Shown: positions 45,260-58,120 of the stretch, one piece after another
Layout of the letters: each line of letters opens with the position of its first letter
How positions within the stretch are numbered: the stretch's first letter is position 1
Source of the DNA: Amaurobius ferox
Lineage: Eukaryota; Arthropoda; Arachnida; Araneae; Amaurobiidae
Direction of reading: 5' to 3'
NCBI GenBank assembly: GCA_951213105.1
Contig: OX578137.1
Location: 80,442,104 to 80,506,103, forward strand
DNA: 64,000 nt
Notes under the pieces: generated by a model
Databases searched by the model: none
The model's input: the letters and a program-made list of their open reading frames with translations, nothing else
What the model was told of the DNA's origin: nothing
Position numbers and translations under genes: made by a program

Positions 45260-46495
45260 GTGTGCCCATCAAGAGAGGGAATTAAAATTTTGCAAATTAT
45301 TGGATCCTATTTGGCGTAATTTTTATCAATTTGACATTTTTCCCAATTTGATAACATTTTTATAACTTTGGCAACATTTTCTTCAATTTGGTAACATTTA
45401 CAAAAGTTGAGATTTCAACGATATGCCGCCAAAATTCGTCGTTATTTTACCAAGTATTACAGACGGATACTTATATGGTAGAGTTTTATATTCTTCCCTA
45501 AATATTGATATTTTAATCAATTAGTTGTCAATTTTTTTGACTTAACGTCATTCTTATCAATTTGACGACATTTTCATCAATTTGGCGACATATAAAAAAA
45601 CTCGACAAATTGGCGATATTCCGCCAAATTCGTCTTTAAAATTTCGACAAGCACTATGGTCGGCGAAATAGGTTATTCTTATAGCAGATAAGCCACTATT
45701 GGAGTCAAAATACAAAACTATTACCCAAAATATCTTCTCTCATGGTAGATTTTTTTCTTTACAAGATATTGATCAATTAGTCTTCATTTTCATTGATGCA
45801 ATGTCATTTTTATCAATTTGGTTACATTTTTATCAGTCTGGCTATATTTTCGTCAGTTTAGTAACAGTTAACAAATTCGCCAAGTTGGCGATATTCCGCC
45901 GAATTCAAAGCCAAAATTTAGCCAAGCATTGCTTATGGAGAAATATTCTTATGGTGTCTTCTCTCGTGAATGGGACAAGCTAGATCTACGAGAATGGTGA
46001 TAATAAATTTATCGCATAACATTACATATTAAAAGTGAACAGATTTCACAATAGTTAGTATTTATTTTTATTTTATGTCCTTTTTTATATATTTATTTGA
46101 AACATCTGCAATATCTCGAGAAAGATTTATGCTAGCGTTCTAAAGTTCATCTCAATCGTTTTTTAATAAAAATTTACATGATAAATGATTATCTTCGTAA
46201 CTTCATTGAATGTTCTACGTTTGGGTAATTTTTTTTTAAATTTCATTTCAAAATTTAGAAGGGTTCTGTACATTCGATTGTGTGCAAAAACAGTAAACTT
46301 CCAGTATTCACTGATTGTGATTTTTGTATCGAATTTTGTTAGGATCGCTTGATTCGTTCGTGAAATATCGACTCCACAGACTCACTGACACACACATACA
46401 TGCAACACATCAAAAATATCTGATTCGTGTTCAGGGATGCTAAAAACGTGCTTTCCTGTCAAAAACTCGAATTCGAATTTTCGAAAGTAATAAGG
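45260..46495 (+). repeat. Fam A, long diverged copy 7
   Basis: Repeated TTTGGCGACATTTTTATCAA-like blocks (45,300-45,900) are followed by AATTTAGCCAAGCATTGCTT, GGGACAAGCTAGATCTACGA, ATATCTCGAGAAAGATTTAT, GACTCCACAGACTCACTGAC and CACACACATACATG. It ends TCGAATTCGAATTTTCGAAA with the terminal palindrome reduced to AGTAATAAGG. The GGCGAC block is tandemly expanded relative to other copies. Confidence 0.75.
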
Positions 46496-46499
46496 ATAA

Positions 46500-47050
46500 G
46501 TTAAATACAAAAAGCACTTTACAAATTTGGAAAAATACATACTATGAATTCCTAAATAAGTTTTATGCCACCGAGGTTCACATTTGATCAAGCACTTATT
46601 CGTCCCTGATTTTTACAGAATTATCCTATATAAAATAATCTTTTCAATGAGTTTTCAAATATAATAAACTTTAAAATGATTTTTCAACACTTGGATATAT
46701 TTTGAAGGCTTAGAAAACCGTTCTTTTTTATCAGCACTTCAATGATGAGTTTAACTTTAATTAAACTTCCTGTGATGTGTGCTTCTAGTATGTTGATTTT
46801 AAAAAGCAGACAAAGACACCAAACGTTACATCGAAAGTAAATTAGTTTGAAACTAGCGACATGGTAATTTGCGATCAGGTCGTAAAGGAACAATTTATTT
46901 TCTTAAAAATATAGTTTTCTAGACATATCATTAAATGAGATAGTTAAGGGTAAGCATAAATGTATTTTAAATTGCTATTACTGTATTCAACACAGTGATA
47001 ATGAAATAACGGTATATAAGTACATTTCTCTCTTTTCCCTCACTCTACCA
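46500..47050. other. AT-rich spacer, nothing recognised
   Basis: No supported feature; minus open frames at 46,382-46,591 and 46,684-46,893 have no motif or splice support. Confidence 0.45.
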
Positions 47051-47051
47051 C

Positions 47052-47064
47052 ACACACACACACA

Positions 47065-47130
<66 letters not shown>
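47052..47130 (+). repeat. Compound (CA)n-(TA)n microsatellite, left of the Tc1-like element
   Basis: (CA)n to about 47,110, then CATACA and (TA)n to 47,130, the insertion point of the transposon. Confidence 0.9.
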
Positions 47131-47132
<2 letters not shown>

Positions 47133-47390
47133 CTCACGCCCAAAATTAAGCATAATTCGTAAAATACGAAAAGTTCGGTGTTAATATGGTAATATGGATA
47201 CAACAGATCATGATCAGTTGTGGAGAATCGTGGAACGAATGTAAGTCATTATACATATGCAAAACAGTTCAGTGGACGTGGACATGCGCAAAGCACTGGC
47301 GCAAGTGCGAACGAATATAAAACGGTCTCGAAAGGCATGGGCAGTTGAGACAGAATTTCGCAATTTCTGTGATAAGCAGCGTTGAACTAT

Positions 47391-48694
47391 CAACAAGAAA
47401 GATCAATCATACTTGAAGCATTGATTATGAAACACTTTCCAACTTTAAAGCAATTTTATTTAAACAAGTCTAAAATGCAATACATTCCTTGGTAATATTT
47501 TAAAACTTATCACAATACTACATTAATTTATTATATTTGAAAACTTCGAAAAAACATTCATCGAAAAAAATGAACTTCATTCAAAGGACGGCATTGAAAT
47601 ATAAATTGCCTTTTTTAAACATCTCTAAAATGTGATACATTCCTCGGTAATATATTTAAAACTATCATAATACTACGATAATTTATTATATTTGAAAACT
47701 TCATCGAAAACAACTAAAATTCATTTGAATGACTTCATAGAAAAAACAACACGCCTGGATCTCTCTATAAAAAACAGCATTTCATTCATAACATTTTCCC
47801 ATTTATTTCATTCATCACAATACTATAATAATTTATTTTATTTAAAAATTAAGACCATGGAGCTACAAGTAATTAAACTCTATGCTTAAAACTTCATCTA
47901 AAAAAAAATCTTCCTTCTCTTTGTAAAATCAAAGAATATTTCATTCTTATCAGCTATGCAGACTCCATGGGCTAAATAATTTTGTGTTAAAGAAATACAG
48001 CAATTCTAATACAACTCATTTTACATATTTTGCTCTTTACATTGAATTAAAGTGAAAAATAGGCTTCGTTGTAGAAATAATCAAATTTGGATGATCATTT
48101 AAACTCAAATATATTGTAATTACGTTGTTTCAGTATGTAGATGCACATAATTTAAGCAAAAATAAGGTGGTTTTAGTACGGATACAACACTTAATATGAA
48201 TTAAAAAGAGCTTAAAAAATCACGATTTTGAGACAAGATGGATGCCATATGTCATTTTGAAGTGGGTCATGTGATCTTTTTATATCATGGTCACGTGATC
48301 GCTTCATATAAGAGGTGTAATTATTATTTTAATTTTTGTTTAAAGAACCTACTGAATACATTTCGCTGAATGTGTTTTTTATATATTTTATGGAACAATT
48401 TGAATATTACCTAAAATCTTCGAAGCAATTTGTGAATTTTAAATCCGCTTAAAAAATGTTTGAAAAATTAGGTCCCATAGGGCTCAATGTATTTCATTTT
48501 TTCAACCTGGGTTCAATCCGCAACTAATTGGGTGATATTGTTCATTTATATTCCCATAGGTCCTACAGACCGGCTGAACAACGTACTAAAATTTCATTTT
48601 GATTAAGCCATTTTTACGGCAGTTATCATGCTAACGGATAGACAGACAGAATGAACAAAGTCATAAACACTTTTCAACTTTGTTGTAAAGAGTT
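47391..48694 (+). repeat. Fam B element, copy 4, nested in the Tc1-like transposon
   Basis: CAACAAGAAAGATCAATCAT through CAACTTTGTTGTAAAGAGTT, closely matching copy 2 along its length, with only a short GACAGACAGA seed (48,640). Because it splits the transposon between leader and transposase, Fam B was still moving after the Tc1-like element inserted. Confidence 0.8.
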
Positions 48695-48699
48695 AAAAA

Positions 48700-49745
48700 G
48701 GACGAAAGATGTCAAAAGGATGACAACTGGACATGTTTTTGAAGGGACGAATTATTGGAATGCTGAAATGCGGTCGATCCCAAACAAAAGCATCTCGAAT
48801 CCTGAAAGTGTCTCAGTGTGGGATCTCCAGACTGTGGCAGAGGTACCAAACCACTGGAGATGTTACCCGACCACCAGTACCAGGTCGGCCAAGGTTAACA
48901 ACTGCTCGTTAAGAGCGATATTTGGTGATAACTGTGAGATGTCACAGGAACCGTTGTGCCAGACAACTGGGTTAAACTCTGACAGACGCCACAGGAGTCA
49001 CAGTCTCGAGACAAACTGTTTACAGGAGACTCAGACACGTTGGTCTCTGTACCAGACGACCAGCAGTTGGTATTCCCCTGACATCTGCACAGAAACGCGC
49101 GCGTTTACAGTGGAGTTTGGAATATCGGCAGTGGAGCGGACATCAGTGGATCAATGTCATGTTCAGTGACGAATAAAGGTTTAACCTACAAACTGATTCT
49201 CGTGCCACGATCTGGAGAGAACGTGGGACGCATTTTCACCAGGGAAACGTCACGGAAAGACATCGTTTTCCGTTTTTTGGGGGGGGGAGTCATGGTCTGG
49301 ACAGGCATGGTTTATGGCTGGCCTTACAGACCTCCACATTTTTGACACGGAGTCAGTTACCGGTCAAAGATACAGAGACGAAGTCCTTGGGCCTACCGTT
49401 CGATTATTTCGAGGTGCTATTTTTCCGGATTTCATATCCATGGCTGATAACACGTCTCCTCATACTGCGGCCTTGGCCGACGGCTTCCTTCAAACTGAAG
49501 ATATCTAGCACATGCAGTGGCCTGCCAACTCTCCTGATCTGAATTTAATAGAGCATGTGCGGGAAATGATCAGGAGACATCTTGCAGCCTACCGCTACCT
49601 ACCATGCTCTGTTCCAGCATTGAAAGCTGCTCTCCGTGAGGCTTGGAACTCTTTGAGAGCACAACTCATCCAAACCCTAATCAAAAGTGTGGGAAATCAT
49701 TGTGCAATATGCGTTTCTACCCGAGGTTCCCACACACCGTATTAA
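48700..49745 (+). pseudogene. Tc1-family transposase pseudogene
   Basis: Pieces in order: N-terminal helix-turn-helix pair (GTIIGMLKCGRSQTK-like, about 48,745; ISRLWQRYQTTGDV, about 48,822; GRPRLTTAR, about 48,885); TVSRQTVYRRLRHVGL (about 49,005); VMFSDE with the first catalytic Asp (about 49,157); GGGVMVWTG after a run of G (49,280-49,310); GLTDLHIFDTESVTGQRYRD (about 49,317); a second Asp in SMADNTSPH (about 49,440); SPDLNLIEHV with the catalytic Glu (about 49,535); and a C-terminus ending GSHTPY. All three catalytic residues survive, but stops after LTTAR, after SDE and before HMQW, plus at least one frameshift, kill it. The role was TA-targeted cut-and-paste transposition. Confidence 0.85.
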
Positions 49746-49984
49746 ACTGCAGCATCACATTGTTTCAATCCTTCTATTTCACTAAGGTTGGGACTCATTT
49801 TGTGACCCTTTTTCTTTCAACCCTTTTCTTTGGATAGTAAAAGTCATTATTATCCTCGTTTTGCATTGTTTTCTTCTTCTATCATCCTATTACACAAGCA
49901 AACCGCATTTTTTTCCATTCCGATGTAGATTTCCTGAAATTTTCACATAAACAGTAACTATTTCTAACTTTTGGACATGAGTAT

Positions 49985-50744
<760 letters not shown>

Positions 50745-51893
50745 AAACAAGAAAGTTCAGTCATGCATACAGCAATGATTCTGAAATACTTTCCATCTGA
50801 AATGCAATTTTATTTAAACATCTCTAGATTGCGATACATTCAGCGCAGATATATTTTAAATTATGACAGTACTACAATAATTTATTGCATTTAAAACTTC
50901 ATCGAAGACAAATGAACTTTATTCAAATAAAGTCATCGAAATATAAATCGCCTGGCATTCACATAAAAGCAGTGAACATTTCATTCATAAACTTTTTTCC
51001 ATCCCTTTCATTCAGCGGCTATATTTTTAAAATCATCACAATACAACACTAATTTATTTTACTTAAAAACTTAAAACATGGGAGTAAAATTGCTTTCTAA
51101 CTACATGCTTTTAAACTTCATCAAAAAAGCAACACTACAGAATCGTCTGCTTCTCTTGTAAAATCAATGAATATTTCATTAATATCAGCCATATTGCAGA
51201 CTCCAGAGTTAAGCAATTTTGCATTAAAGAAATTCAGCAATTCTTATACAACGCATCTTACAGCTGGATGTGTTTACATTCTCCATACGTGAAAATTAGG
51301 ATCCGTTGTTTAAATAATCAAAGTTTGATGATTATTTAAACTCAAAAATATTTTAATTGCGTTAGCGTAGTATATGAATGCACAGACAAAAAAAAATAAA
51401 GCAATTTTAGGACGGATGCAACACTAAATTAAATTTAAAAGAACTTTTAAAATCACGATTTCGAACCAAGATGGATGACATATGCAATTTCGCAGTGGGT
51501 CATGTGATCTCGTTATATAATATGGGCGCAATTATTTTTTAATTATTACTTAAAAAACTAACAAACATAGTTTGCCGATTATTTTGTATATATTTTATGG
51601 GATAATTTGAATATGTCCTAAAATTTTCGAAGCAATTTGTGAGCTTAAATTCGCTTAAAAAATGTTTGAAAAATTAGGTCCCATGGGGTTCAATGTATTG
51701 CGATTTCTCGACCCGGGTTCAATCCAAAACTAATTGAGTGATGTCATTCATTTACATTCCCGTATGTTCCACAGATCGTCTCAACAACATACTAACATTT
51801 CAGCTTGATACGTCATTTTTACCGCAGTTATCGTGCGAACGGACAGGCAGAATGAACAAAGTCATAAACACAACTATGTTGTAAAGTGTTAGT
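50745..51893 (+). repeat. Fam B element, copy 5
   Basis: AACAAGAAAGTTCAGTCATG start; CGCCTGGCATTCACATAAAA, GGTCCCATGGGGTTCAATG, CGACCCGGGTTCAATCCAAA and GCAGTTATCGTGCGAACGGA with only one GACAGGCAGA seed unit; ends TATGTTGTAAAGTGTTAGT. It is more diverged than copies 2 and 4. Confidence 0.75.
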
Positions 51894-53230
51894 AAACACA
51901 TTTCTTTCCTTAACTCGCTCGCCTTTTAACAACTTGAATGAATTAAATGAATTAATCTCTGCTGTAACGCCGGGGAAATTTTATAATCATTTGATAAAAT
52001 GAATAAATTTGTTTTTAAATAACTTTGTTGCAGGCCATCTTTCTAAAATTGAATAACAACAAAATAGTTCTAATTTTATTAAGGATAACTTACAGGAACA
52101 ATTATACAATTTCAACAAGGAAAATTGATAAATAAAGAAATATTGAGAGATAAATTTTGAAAAAGAATGTAAAATATGAAAATTTAAGAACATAAATTCA
52201 GCAAATCCATTCTTGATTTAAACATAAATATCAAAATCTAAAATTTGAGTAATCTAACTTTTGAGTAACAAAATTATCTAATACAGTGTTATGTGTAAGC
52301 CGAAAACTCAAAGCATATCAAAGGAAGTTTTGTTGAATACCTCGCGCACAAGAAAACTTTCTGTTTCTAGCTGGATAAATTTGATTTTTGCTTCCAACAG
52401 CTTGTGTGTATATTTTATACTGTGCACTCTACAGGACATTGGAAAAAGATTGCATGACTAAATGTCTATTGAAATATTGTTCTTAGATCTATGTTTCTAG
52501 CAAAAGAAACGCTTCTAAAACGAAAAGCTTTCAGATAACGACGGATTTGATCACGTGGGATTAAAATATATGAAATGTAACTTTTAATGCGGGCCGTCCA
52601 CAAAAGAACATCAAGTTATAAAATTAATCAATTATTCCTTTTATATTTAAAGACTAATATGCAAAATTGGCTCTAAAATGTTTTCAGAGTTATAGGTCTG
52701 ACACCACTTCCATCTGATGAAAATAAATCGGTAAAAATATATATTTAAAGGAGACGTTCGAAAACTGCATTTCGTAAGACAGATGTTTCACTCGAAAACT
52801 TATATGCGTAGCTATCTTCAGAAAAAGTTGTATACGGTTCCCAATGACCCATTCAAAACATTAATGAATGATATCTCATGCAATTTTGATTACATGACTA
52901 AGGAACATTTCTGTTGCAATTGGGTTGGGAACAACATTTTTATAATTGAACAGTTTGTTTTTTGGGGGGACCTTTATGAAAAGTTATAATTCGTACTTTT
53001 CAATAAAATGACACACATGATCAAAATCTGCATACAATGATTATCTACCCTTATTTCTTAATTGGAGTCATAGGTCCTCGCCAATCGTTCAAGATATATT
53101 TTGTCGTGCAATTTTTTAAGCACACTATGTAATAGGTTTCCTAGGCTCGACATTTACCACTTATTTGCCATTGCTCTGTGATATGCATAGTGACCTTCTA
53201 CGAAATGCAATGGGTACCTGTGGCTAAACG
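51894..53230. other. Mixed AT-rich spacer, nothing firm
   Basis: The plus open frame 52,783-52,989 has ordinary composition but no motif or splice evidence. Nothing else was supported. Confidence 0.4.
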
Positions 53231-53295
53231 ATTTATTGTTTAGCTAGTATATCCATTGAAAGTCGATTAAATCCTTTTAACGGGTACACTGTTGA

Positions 53296-53350
53296 GACCC
53301 AGACCGTCCGACCTACCAGAAAGGTGTAAGGTAACTGTATGGACGGCCGG
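53296..53350 (-). repeat. SINE-1 3'-domain fragment
   Basis: In reverse, GGCCGTCCATACAGTTACCT .. CTTTCTGGTAGGTCGGACGG TCTGGG matches the SINE-1 hairpin domain. Both stems are intact (CCGTCC/GGACGG; ACCT/AGGT). No tRNA head is present. Confidence 0.85.
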
Positions 53351-54068
53351 TTCGGGTACACTGTGTATAAGTAGATTGCGTACAGTCTCATTGTGGTGCA
53401 AAATATATTTATAACTGAAGCTTTGATTTTAAAGTAATTATTGCGTACATAAAACATAAATTTCTGAGACCAAAGATTCACTGTCTAACTAGTATATCTA
53501 TTGTGCAGAGTCTAGGAACAGGTGCATAGCGCTAGGTATACGTACATTCTGTGGTGAAAAATTATATATAATTTTTTATAATTAATAATTGAATAATTTG
53601 GTGAGAGATCGTCTTTTAATAATTATTTTATTTCTTAAACTAAATTTGTTTCGCCTTTAATAGTGTGTGCATTATCATGTGTCAGACAAATCACCCACCT
53701 CTTTGCAGCGTCCGGTATCAACTTATTAATCTGTGAATTAACATCATACTTCAAAGATAAACAGTAAAATGCAACACTCTAAAATGGTGAGACATTGTTT
53801 CTGAAATTTATATATTTATTGAACTTATATTTGAAGTTATTAAAATTATTATTCAGATTTTAATTTTAAATTTTATTTATCAATTTGACATTTTCATTTA
53901 AACTTTATCAATCATTAAGTTTTCCAATTAAACTTTTGGAAAAGATTGTGATGACAGTCTCAAACTGAAATTATGATAGATTTTAGAGTCAATTCTTAAT
54001 ATAAATGTAATGTCCCCCTTTAACAATAAATGAGTACCTTTTGCATTTGCTTTCCTTGTCATCTGCAG

Positions 54069-54160
54069 AGGCATCTTTGGACACACAATTTATTGTGAGC
54101 GACTTCCTATCCGGGCACACATCTTGTTTTCTGAGTCTTCGCCATATGCATGACTATTGA
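54069..54160 (+). CDS. Weak candidate 3'-terminal exon (29 codons)
   Basis: A very good acceptor (TTTGCTTTCCTTGTCATCTGCAG is pyrimidine-rich; AG at 54,067-54,068) precedes 29 open codons starting ASLDTQFIVSDFLSGH to TGA 54,158, with ATTAAA 20 bases on. It is short, and no partner exon was found. Confidence 0.2.
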
Positions 54161-54856
54161 ATTCACGATGTACTCTGAATTAAATTGCATTTTTACTCAC
54201 ACTTGTACATCACCGGTTTCCGCATCCATTTCTCCCCCTTGAGCCCACTGACTGGTAAGCTAGTGCGAGGGAATTGGCATTAGGCAGAGATTCTCTGGGG
54301 TGTAACATCTTATGGTCCTAAGGACCAAGTGACCCTTGATGTGTGTTGAAACTTTTTACTAATTAAAATTTTATTTCCAGTCTTGGCGTCAGCCGGTCTG
54401 CTGTATTATTAGATGAAGCTAACCTTTTATTGCAGATTCTCGAGTTGACGTTGATATTTCTTGGAAGCACATAATAATAGTATGGAGTACTCCACACTGT
54501 CAAAATCTGTCAGTCTGGAATATCTGTCTTCACACATTCTCATTGTGATGCAGAATCGATTTACATCTGAAGATTTTGGTTTTAAATTAGATCTTGTGTC
54601 CATAAAGCATAAATTCTGATAGATGAAAAAATGTGAACTATTTACTTCAATAGTTCGAACACAATTTAGAACAAATCATAAGAAATTAATTATATAACTA
54701 CTTCAATCTCCACAATAAAACAAATTGTTATTCCTGAAAAAGAGCAGAAAATCAGTCCCTTAACAAAATCAATAAAGACTATAATATAGAATGCATCAAT
54801 ATCTCCAATTCACTGCAAATGAGAAAAACAAAAACAAGAAGGAATGAAATAACCTA

Positions 54857-55511
54857 TGTGAGGATTGTATTATTCATGATTATTGTATGCTAATTTTACT
54901 TTTCATTATGCTAATTTATGCACGAAACTCCTCAACTCTGATTCCGAGAATTACTCACGACTGGCCAGGACTATGAGAAAGGCCATACGTTGGATAAGAA
55001 TTCGAATTCGAATTTGTATTCATAGTTGAGAAGCATGAAATCGTGAGTCTTCGTCGTTTAGCTTCGGCTGCTACCTTTCTACCGAGTTCGGGTGTGTGTG
55101 GTTCTGTTCATTCATGGAAGTTTCGCCTCGAAGTTATAGCCTCTACAAGTTGTGAGTATATATCTATGTTATAATAGTTTTATCATTACAGATTCAGTTC
55201 AGTAAGATGTTAAGGTTGAATTTCAGTATTACTTATTATGTCAGAGAGTTAAGATATGGCATTGCTAGTTCTCTAAATGTTCTGTATATGTAATTGTATT
55301 TTGAGTTATCAGGGTAGTTAGCTGGAATAAATTATGTTGTTTGTTAATGTAGTAATCACTTCGTCAAACTCTAGTCATTAGGTTATCAGAAGTTTAAGTT
55401 AGAGTGAAGTAAATTACCTTGGTGCATAAAAAAGGCATGATTTTGGGAAGTAGTAAAATAGATACCTTAAAAGTTACTTTACTATGGCACCCCAAAGTAG
55501 GATCCTTTACA
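54857..55511 (+). repeat. LTR-like segment
   Basis: TGTGAGG..CTTTACA gives TG..CA ends, with a TATATA (55,153) and an AATAAA (55,326) in the positions expected of U3/R. One base after the end comes TGACGCCCGAAC (55,513-55,524), one change from TGGCGCCCGAAC, the primer-binding site used with lysine-tRNA primers. The left boundary is my inference, and no second full LTR lies in the window. It is an old retrotransposon copy; no intact proteins are visible. Confidence 0.45.
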
Positions 55512-56037
55512 ATGACGCCCGAACGTAAAAGGACAGCGACAACTGTGGTGTTTAAATAATGTTGTGTAGTAATATTGTTTAGTAATATTGTGTAGTAATA
55601 TTGTGGAGTAATATTATGTAGCAATATTGCGTAGTAATATTGCGTAGTAATATTGTGCAGTGATATTGTGTAGGGTACTGATATTATGTAATGATATTTT
55701 TACAGAATTTTGTGTGATAGTTCTCAATCATGGCAATTTAAAGTGATAGTTGCAGTGAGATTGTTGTTAAATATGACCGAATTTAAGATATGAAAAAATT
55801 AAATAAAATTGAATATGTCGCAAGGAAATGATGTGTATCAGTTAGCACAAACCGCTGTAGTAAATACAAATAATTCTAGTCATTAGGTTATTGGAAGTTT
55901 AAGTTAGAGTGAAGAAAATTACGCTGGTGCATAAAAAAGGCATGGTTCTGGGAAGTAGTAGAAAAGTACCTCACAAATACTTTACAATAGCGCCCGAACA
56001 GATTAACGCGGTAGCGCCTTTACAAAGACACCCGAAC
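55473..56037 (+). repeat. Repeated primer-binding-site-like motifs and duplicated LTR 3' end
   Basis: CTTTAC(A/T)A(T/A)GRCxCCC motifs occur at about 55,473 (TATGGCACCCCAA), 55,505 (AATGACGCCCGAAC), 55,980 (AATAGCGCCCGAAC) and 56,018 (AAAGACACCCGAAC). The LTR 3' segment 55,368-55,511 (TCTAGTCATTAGGTTATCAG .. GCATAAAAAAGGCATG) is repeated at 55,873-55,986. Confidence 0.55.
55561..55677 (+). repeat. 13-bp minisatellite (GTGTAGTAATATT)
   Basis: About nine units of GTGTAGTAATATT, period 13, in the presumed leader of the LTR element. Confidence 0.9.
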
Positions 56038-56156
56038 TTTACACCTGCATTTGCCACTAAATTATTAGAAATATTTTCTACTTTAAATTCTTCTACATTT
56101 TGTGAAGATTATTTTACATTTAAGTTATCAAATAAAATTATGAACTTCCTTTACTA
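55816..56156 (+). pseudogene. Possible retroelement gag start, broken
   Basis: ATG at 55,816 reads MSQGNDVYQLAQTAVVNTNN and then runs into the duplicated LTR end and stops (TAG, 55,885). After the second motif pair a short open frame (56,041-56,156) reads TPAFATKLLEIFSTLNSS. Position relative to the LTR-like segment suggests gag leader remnants; no diagnostic motif was seen. Confidence 0.25.
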
Positions 56157-56159
56157 GCT

Positions 56160-57247
56160 CAGGATAAGCATATAATAATTATACATTTTGTCAAAATTTA
56201 AAAACATCCCTATAATAAATGTATTGAGTAATAAATAAATATTGAGTAATAAATTGAGGAATAAATGAATTTAGAATAAAATTCGATTCTATTCGATTCA
56301 TATAGAGAGAATCAGATTTCAAATGTTTTTTTTCAAAGCGTTAGGATAGGTAATAAGAAAGATATATACAAATAATCGGCTTCCACTTTAAATCCAGACA
56401 TGACTGATTCAAAGTTATCCAATATATATATCTTCACATTTTAGTTAATATTATATATATGTATGTTAAGATAAATACTTATAAATGAATTTGATATTAA
56501 TAATATATTTTTAAATGAAATGTTTGCATAATCCCGTTGAGTTATTAGTAATTCGAAAATAATACGATATGTGTAATACGAGTGATATTGCTTAACCATT
56601 TTCCTTAACGCTGATCTAATTCTAATAGCTATTAAAACTGAATTATTTCATAAAAAAAAGACAAACTAAGCGTACTAGCACTGCAAATGACTATCACGTT
56701 TCCTTAATTTCGAATTTTCAAAAGGTATGGAATAATTCATTATGTTATTGTTACAGCAAATACGTTTAAATTCATTTGTGTGTGTGTGTGGGCTACGGGT
56801 AAAGTTTGAAATTTTATACTTACAGGTTTACCTGGGTAAAGCTAAAACAAGGATTTGAAACAGAATAATCACTAATTCATAATAATCACTTAATTAAACT
56901 GTTTTCGAGTGTTGTAGGATTTGTATGAAAGATGAAATTGTAATTGAATTCTGAGTTTAAATAACTTTAAGGAATTGGACCTCCAAATCGACAAAGTTAG
57001 CCAGTATGTGATAATCTCGAAAAAAATTATCTATTATCTGTAGTCGAAACATTTTGACTGATCTCTACACGCGGATTCTATCGCTATGAGCTTCAACTTA
57101 GAGCTTGATGTAGATTTACTTACAATTTTATGAAATTTGAAGTATGATTCATTTAAGGACTGAAGTTGGTAGTTTCCATATATGAACACAAAATTTAATC
57201 AAAATACAAGTTTTCTTTTTGCTGTCATTGCATATGTTAACTACCAC
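56160..57247. other. AT-rich spacer, nothing recognised
   Basis: Short ATTGAGTAATAAAT repeats near 56,221-56,262 only. Confidence 0.45.
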
Positions 57248-57345
57248 GATGACGAGAACACAATAAGCTTGAAACCGGTTTATGGATGCAGTTATGATTT
57301 ATGTGTATTCCAGAACAGAATCGTGGTGGGTTTCGTTGTATAAAA
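57248..57345. repeat. Fam K internal fragment, third copy
   Basis: GACGAGAACACAATAAGCTT GAAACCGGTTTATGGATGCA aligns with the GGCGAGCGCAAAATGAGCAC GAAACCGCTGTATGGATGCT block at about 22,480. Confidence 0.5.
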
Positions 57346-57829
57346 CACTAATAAATATAGCGGTTCGTATATCGAAAATGTAGTCAACTAGTGAATATAA
57401 AGCATATTTGAATAATTTATATTTAAATTTATCTATATCTAATTGAGAAACTTACAAACCGTTGCTGGCCTTATAATCTAATACAACTAATTATCTACAA
57501 TTACACATACTTGCACACAAAATCCGCGTTCTCTCTGAGTTATGGTAAGAACTATATCAATTCGCAATTATAACGGGAGAAAAAAAACTAGAAAAGTTAA
57601 TTATCTGAATATCATGCATTAAAATTAAACATTTATATGTTAGAAAATTAAAAAGTTCATAACTGTGAGGCTCTTTTTAAAATAATTAACTAATTTTCCA
57701 AACTTAAAAATCATACAACGACGCTGCAAGAGATGTGTTCGAAAATTATACTATTATTTGTTTGCATGAATGTCAATTTTTTAAATATTTAACCGAGGTT
57801 AAGAACGTCAGGCAGTTAATCCAATTGCA

Positions 57830-58120
57830 TACGAAATATTATAGAAAAATCCAACTTTTAGAAATTTACTTCACAGCATTTGAGAATAATTGCTCCCCCA
57901 AAAAAGTATATGCATTAATTGATCACAGTAAAGTGCATTCAATACCCTTGAGGTCACATAAGTATGGCACTAAAATATTTTAAAGAGGGAAAAGTGGAAA
58001 TTAGTTCTATAATTTATTAAAATGAACACACTTTTCCTTTTTTTACTATGCATTCGAACCATTAACTTTAAGTTTGTTTTGGGATTAAGTCATATGGAAT
58101 CGAAGTAAGATTAGCGATGA
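57830..58120 (+). repeat. Fam G copy 1
   Basis: AGTAAAGTGCATTCAATACC CTTGAGGTCACATAAGTATG ... TTTACTATGCATTCGAACCA TTAACTTTAAGTT; related copies at 60,410 and 62,210. The open frame 57,735-57,983 overlaps it and is rejected as a gene. Confidence 0.6.

Larger units (their letters stand above)
47131..49983 (+). mobile_element. Tc1-like transposon inserted in a microsatellite, with nested Fam B copy
   Basis: Left end TACTCACGCCCAAAATTAAG (47,131) is inverted at the right end (CTTTTGGACATGAGTA, ending 49,983), matching in 13 of the first 15 bases. TA flanks both ends (47,129-47,130; 49,984-49,985). Both flanks are CA/TA microsatellite. Between the 5' leader (to 47,390) and the transposase lies a 1.3-kb Fam B copy (47,391 to ~48,694), explaining the length of 2.85 kb against the usual ~1.6 kb. 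Confidence 0.85.
53232..54620 (+). repeat. Internally duplicated region
   Basis: TTAGCTAGTATATCCATTGA (53,239) recurs as TAACTAGTATATCTATTGTG (53,485). CTCATTGTGGTGCAAAATAT...CATAAAACATAAATTTCTGA (53,388-53,467) recurs as CTCATTGTGATGCAGAATCG...CATAAAGCATAAATTCTGAT (54,539-54,620), the duplicates being about 1.15 kb apart. A TGGTCCT/AGGACCA inverted repeat lies near 54,313. Confidence 0.5.

Noticed and set aside
56815..56860. Micro-exon-like 18-base segment on the minus strand (CTTTACCCAGGTAAACCT before GTAAGT)
   Set aside because: Good splice words but far too short to support without transcript evidence.
57735..57983. 82-codon open frame
   Set aside because: Its second half is Fam G repeat sequence, and other Fam G copies are not open.
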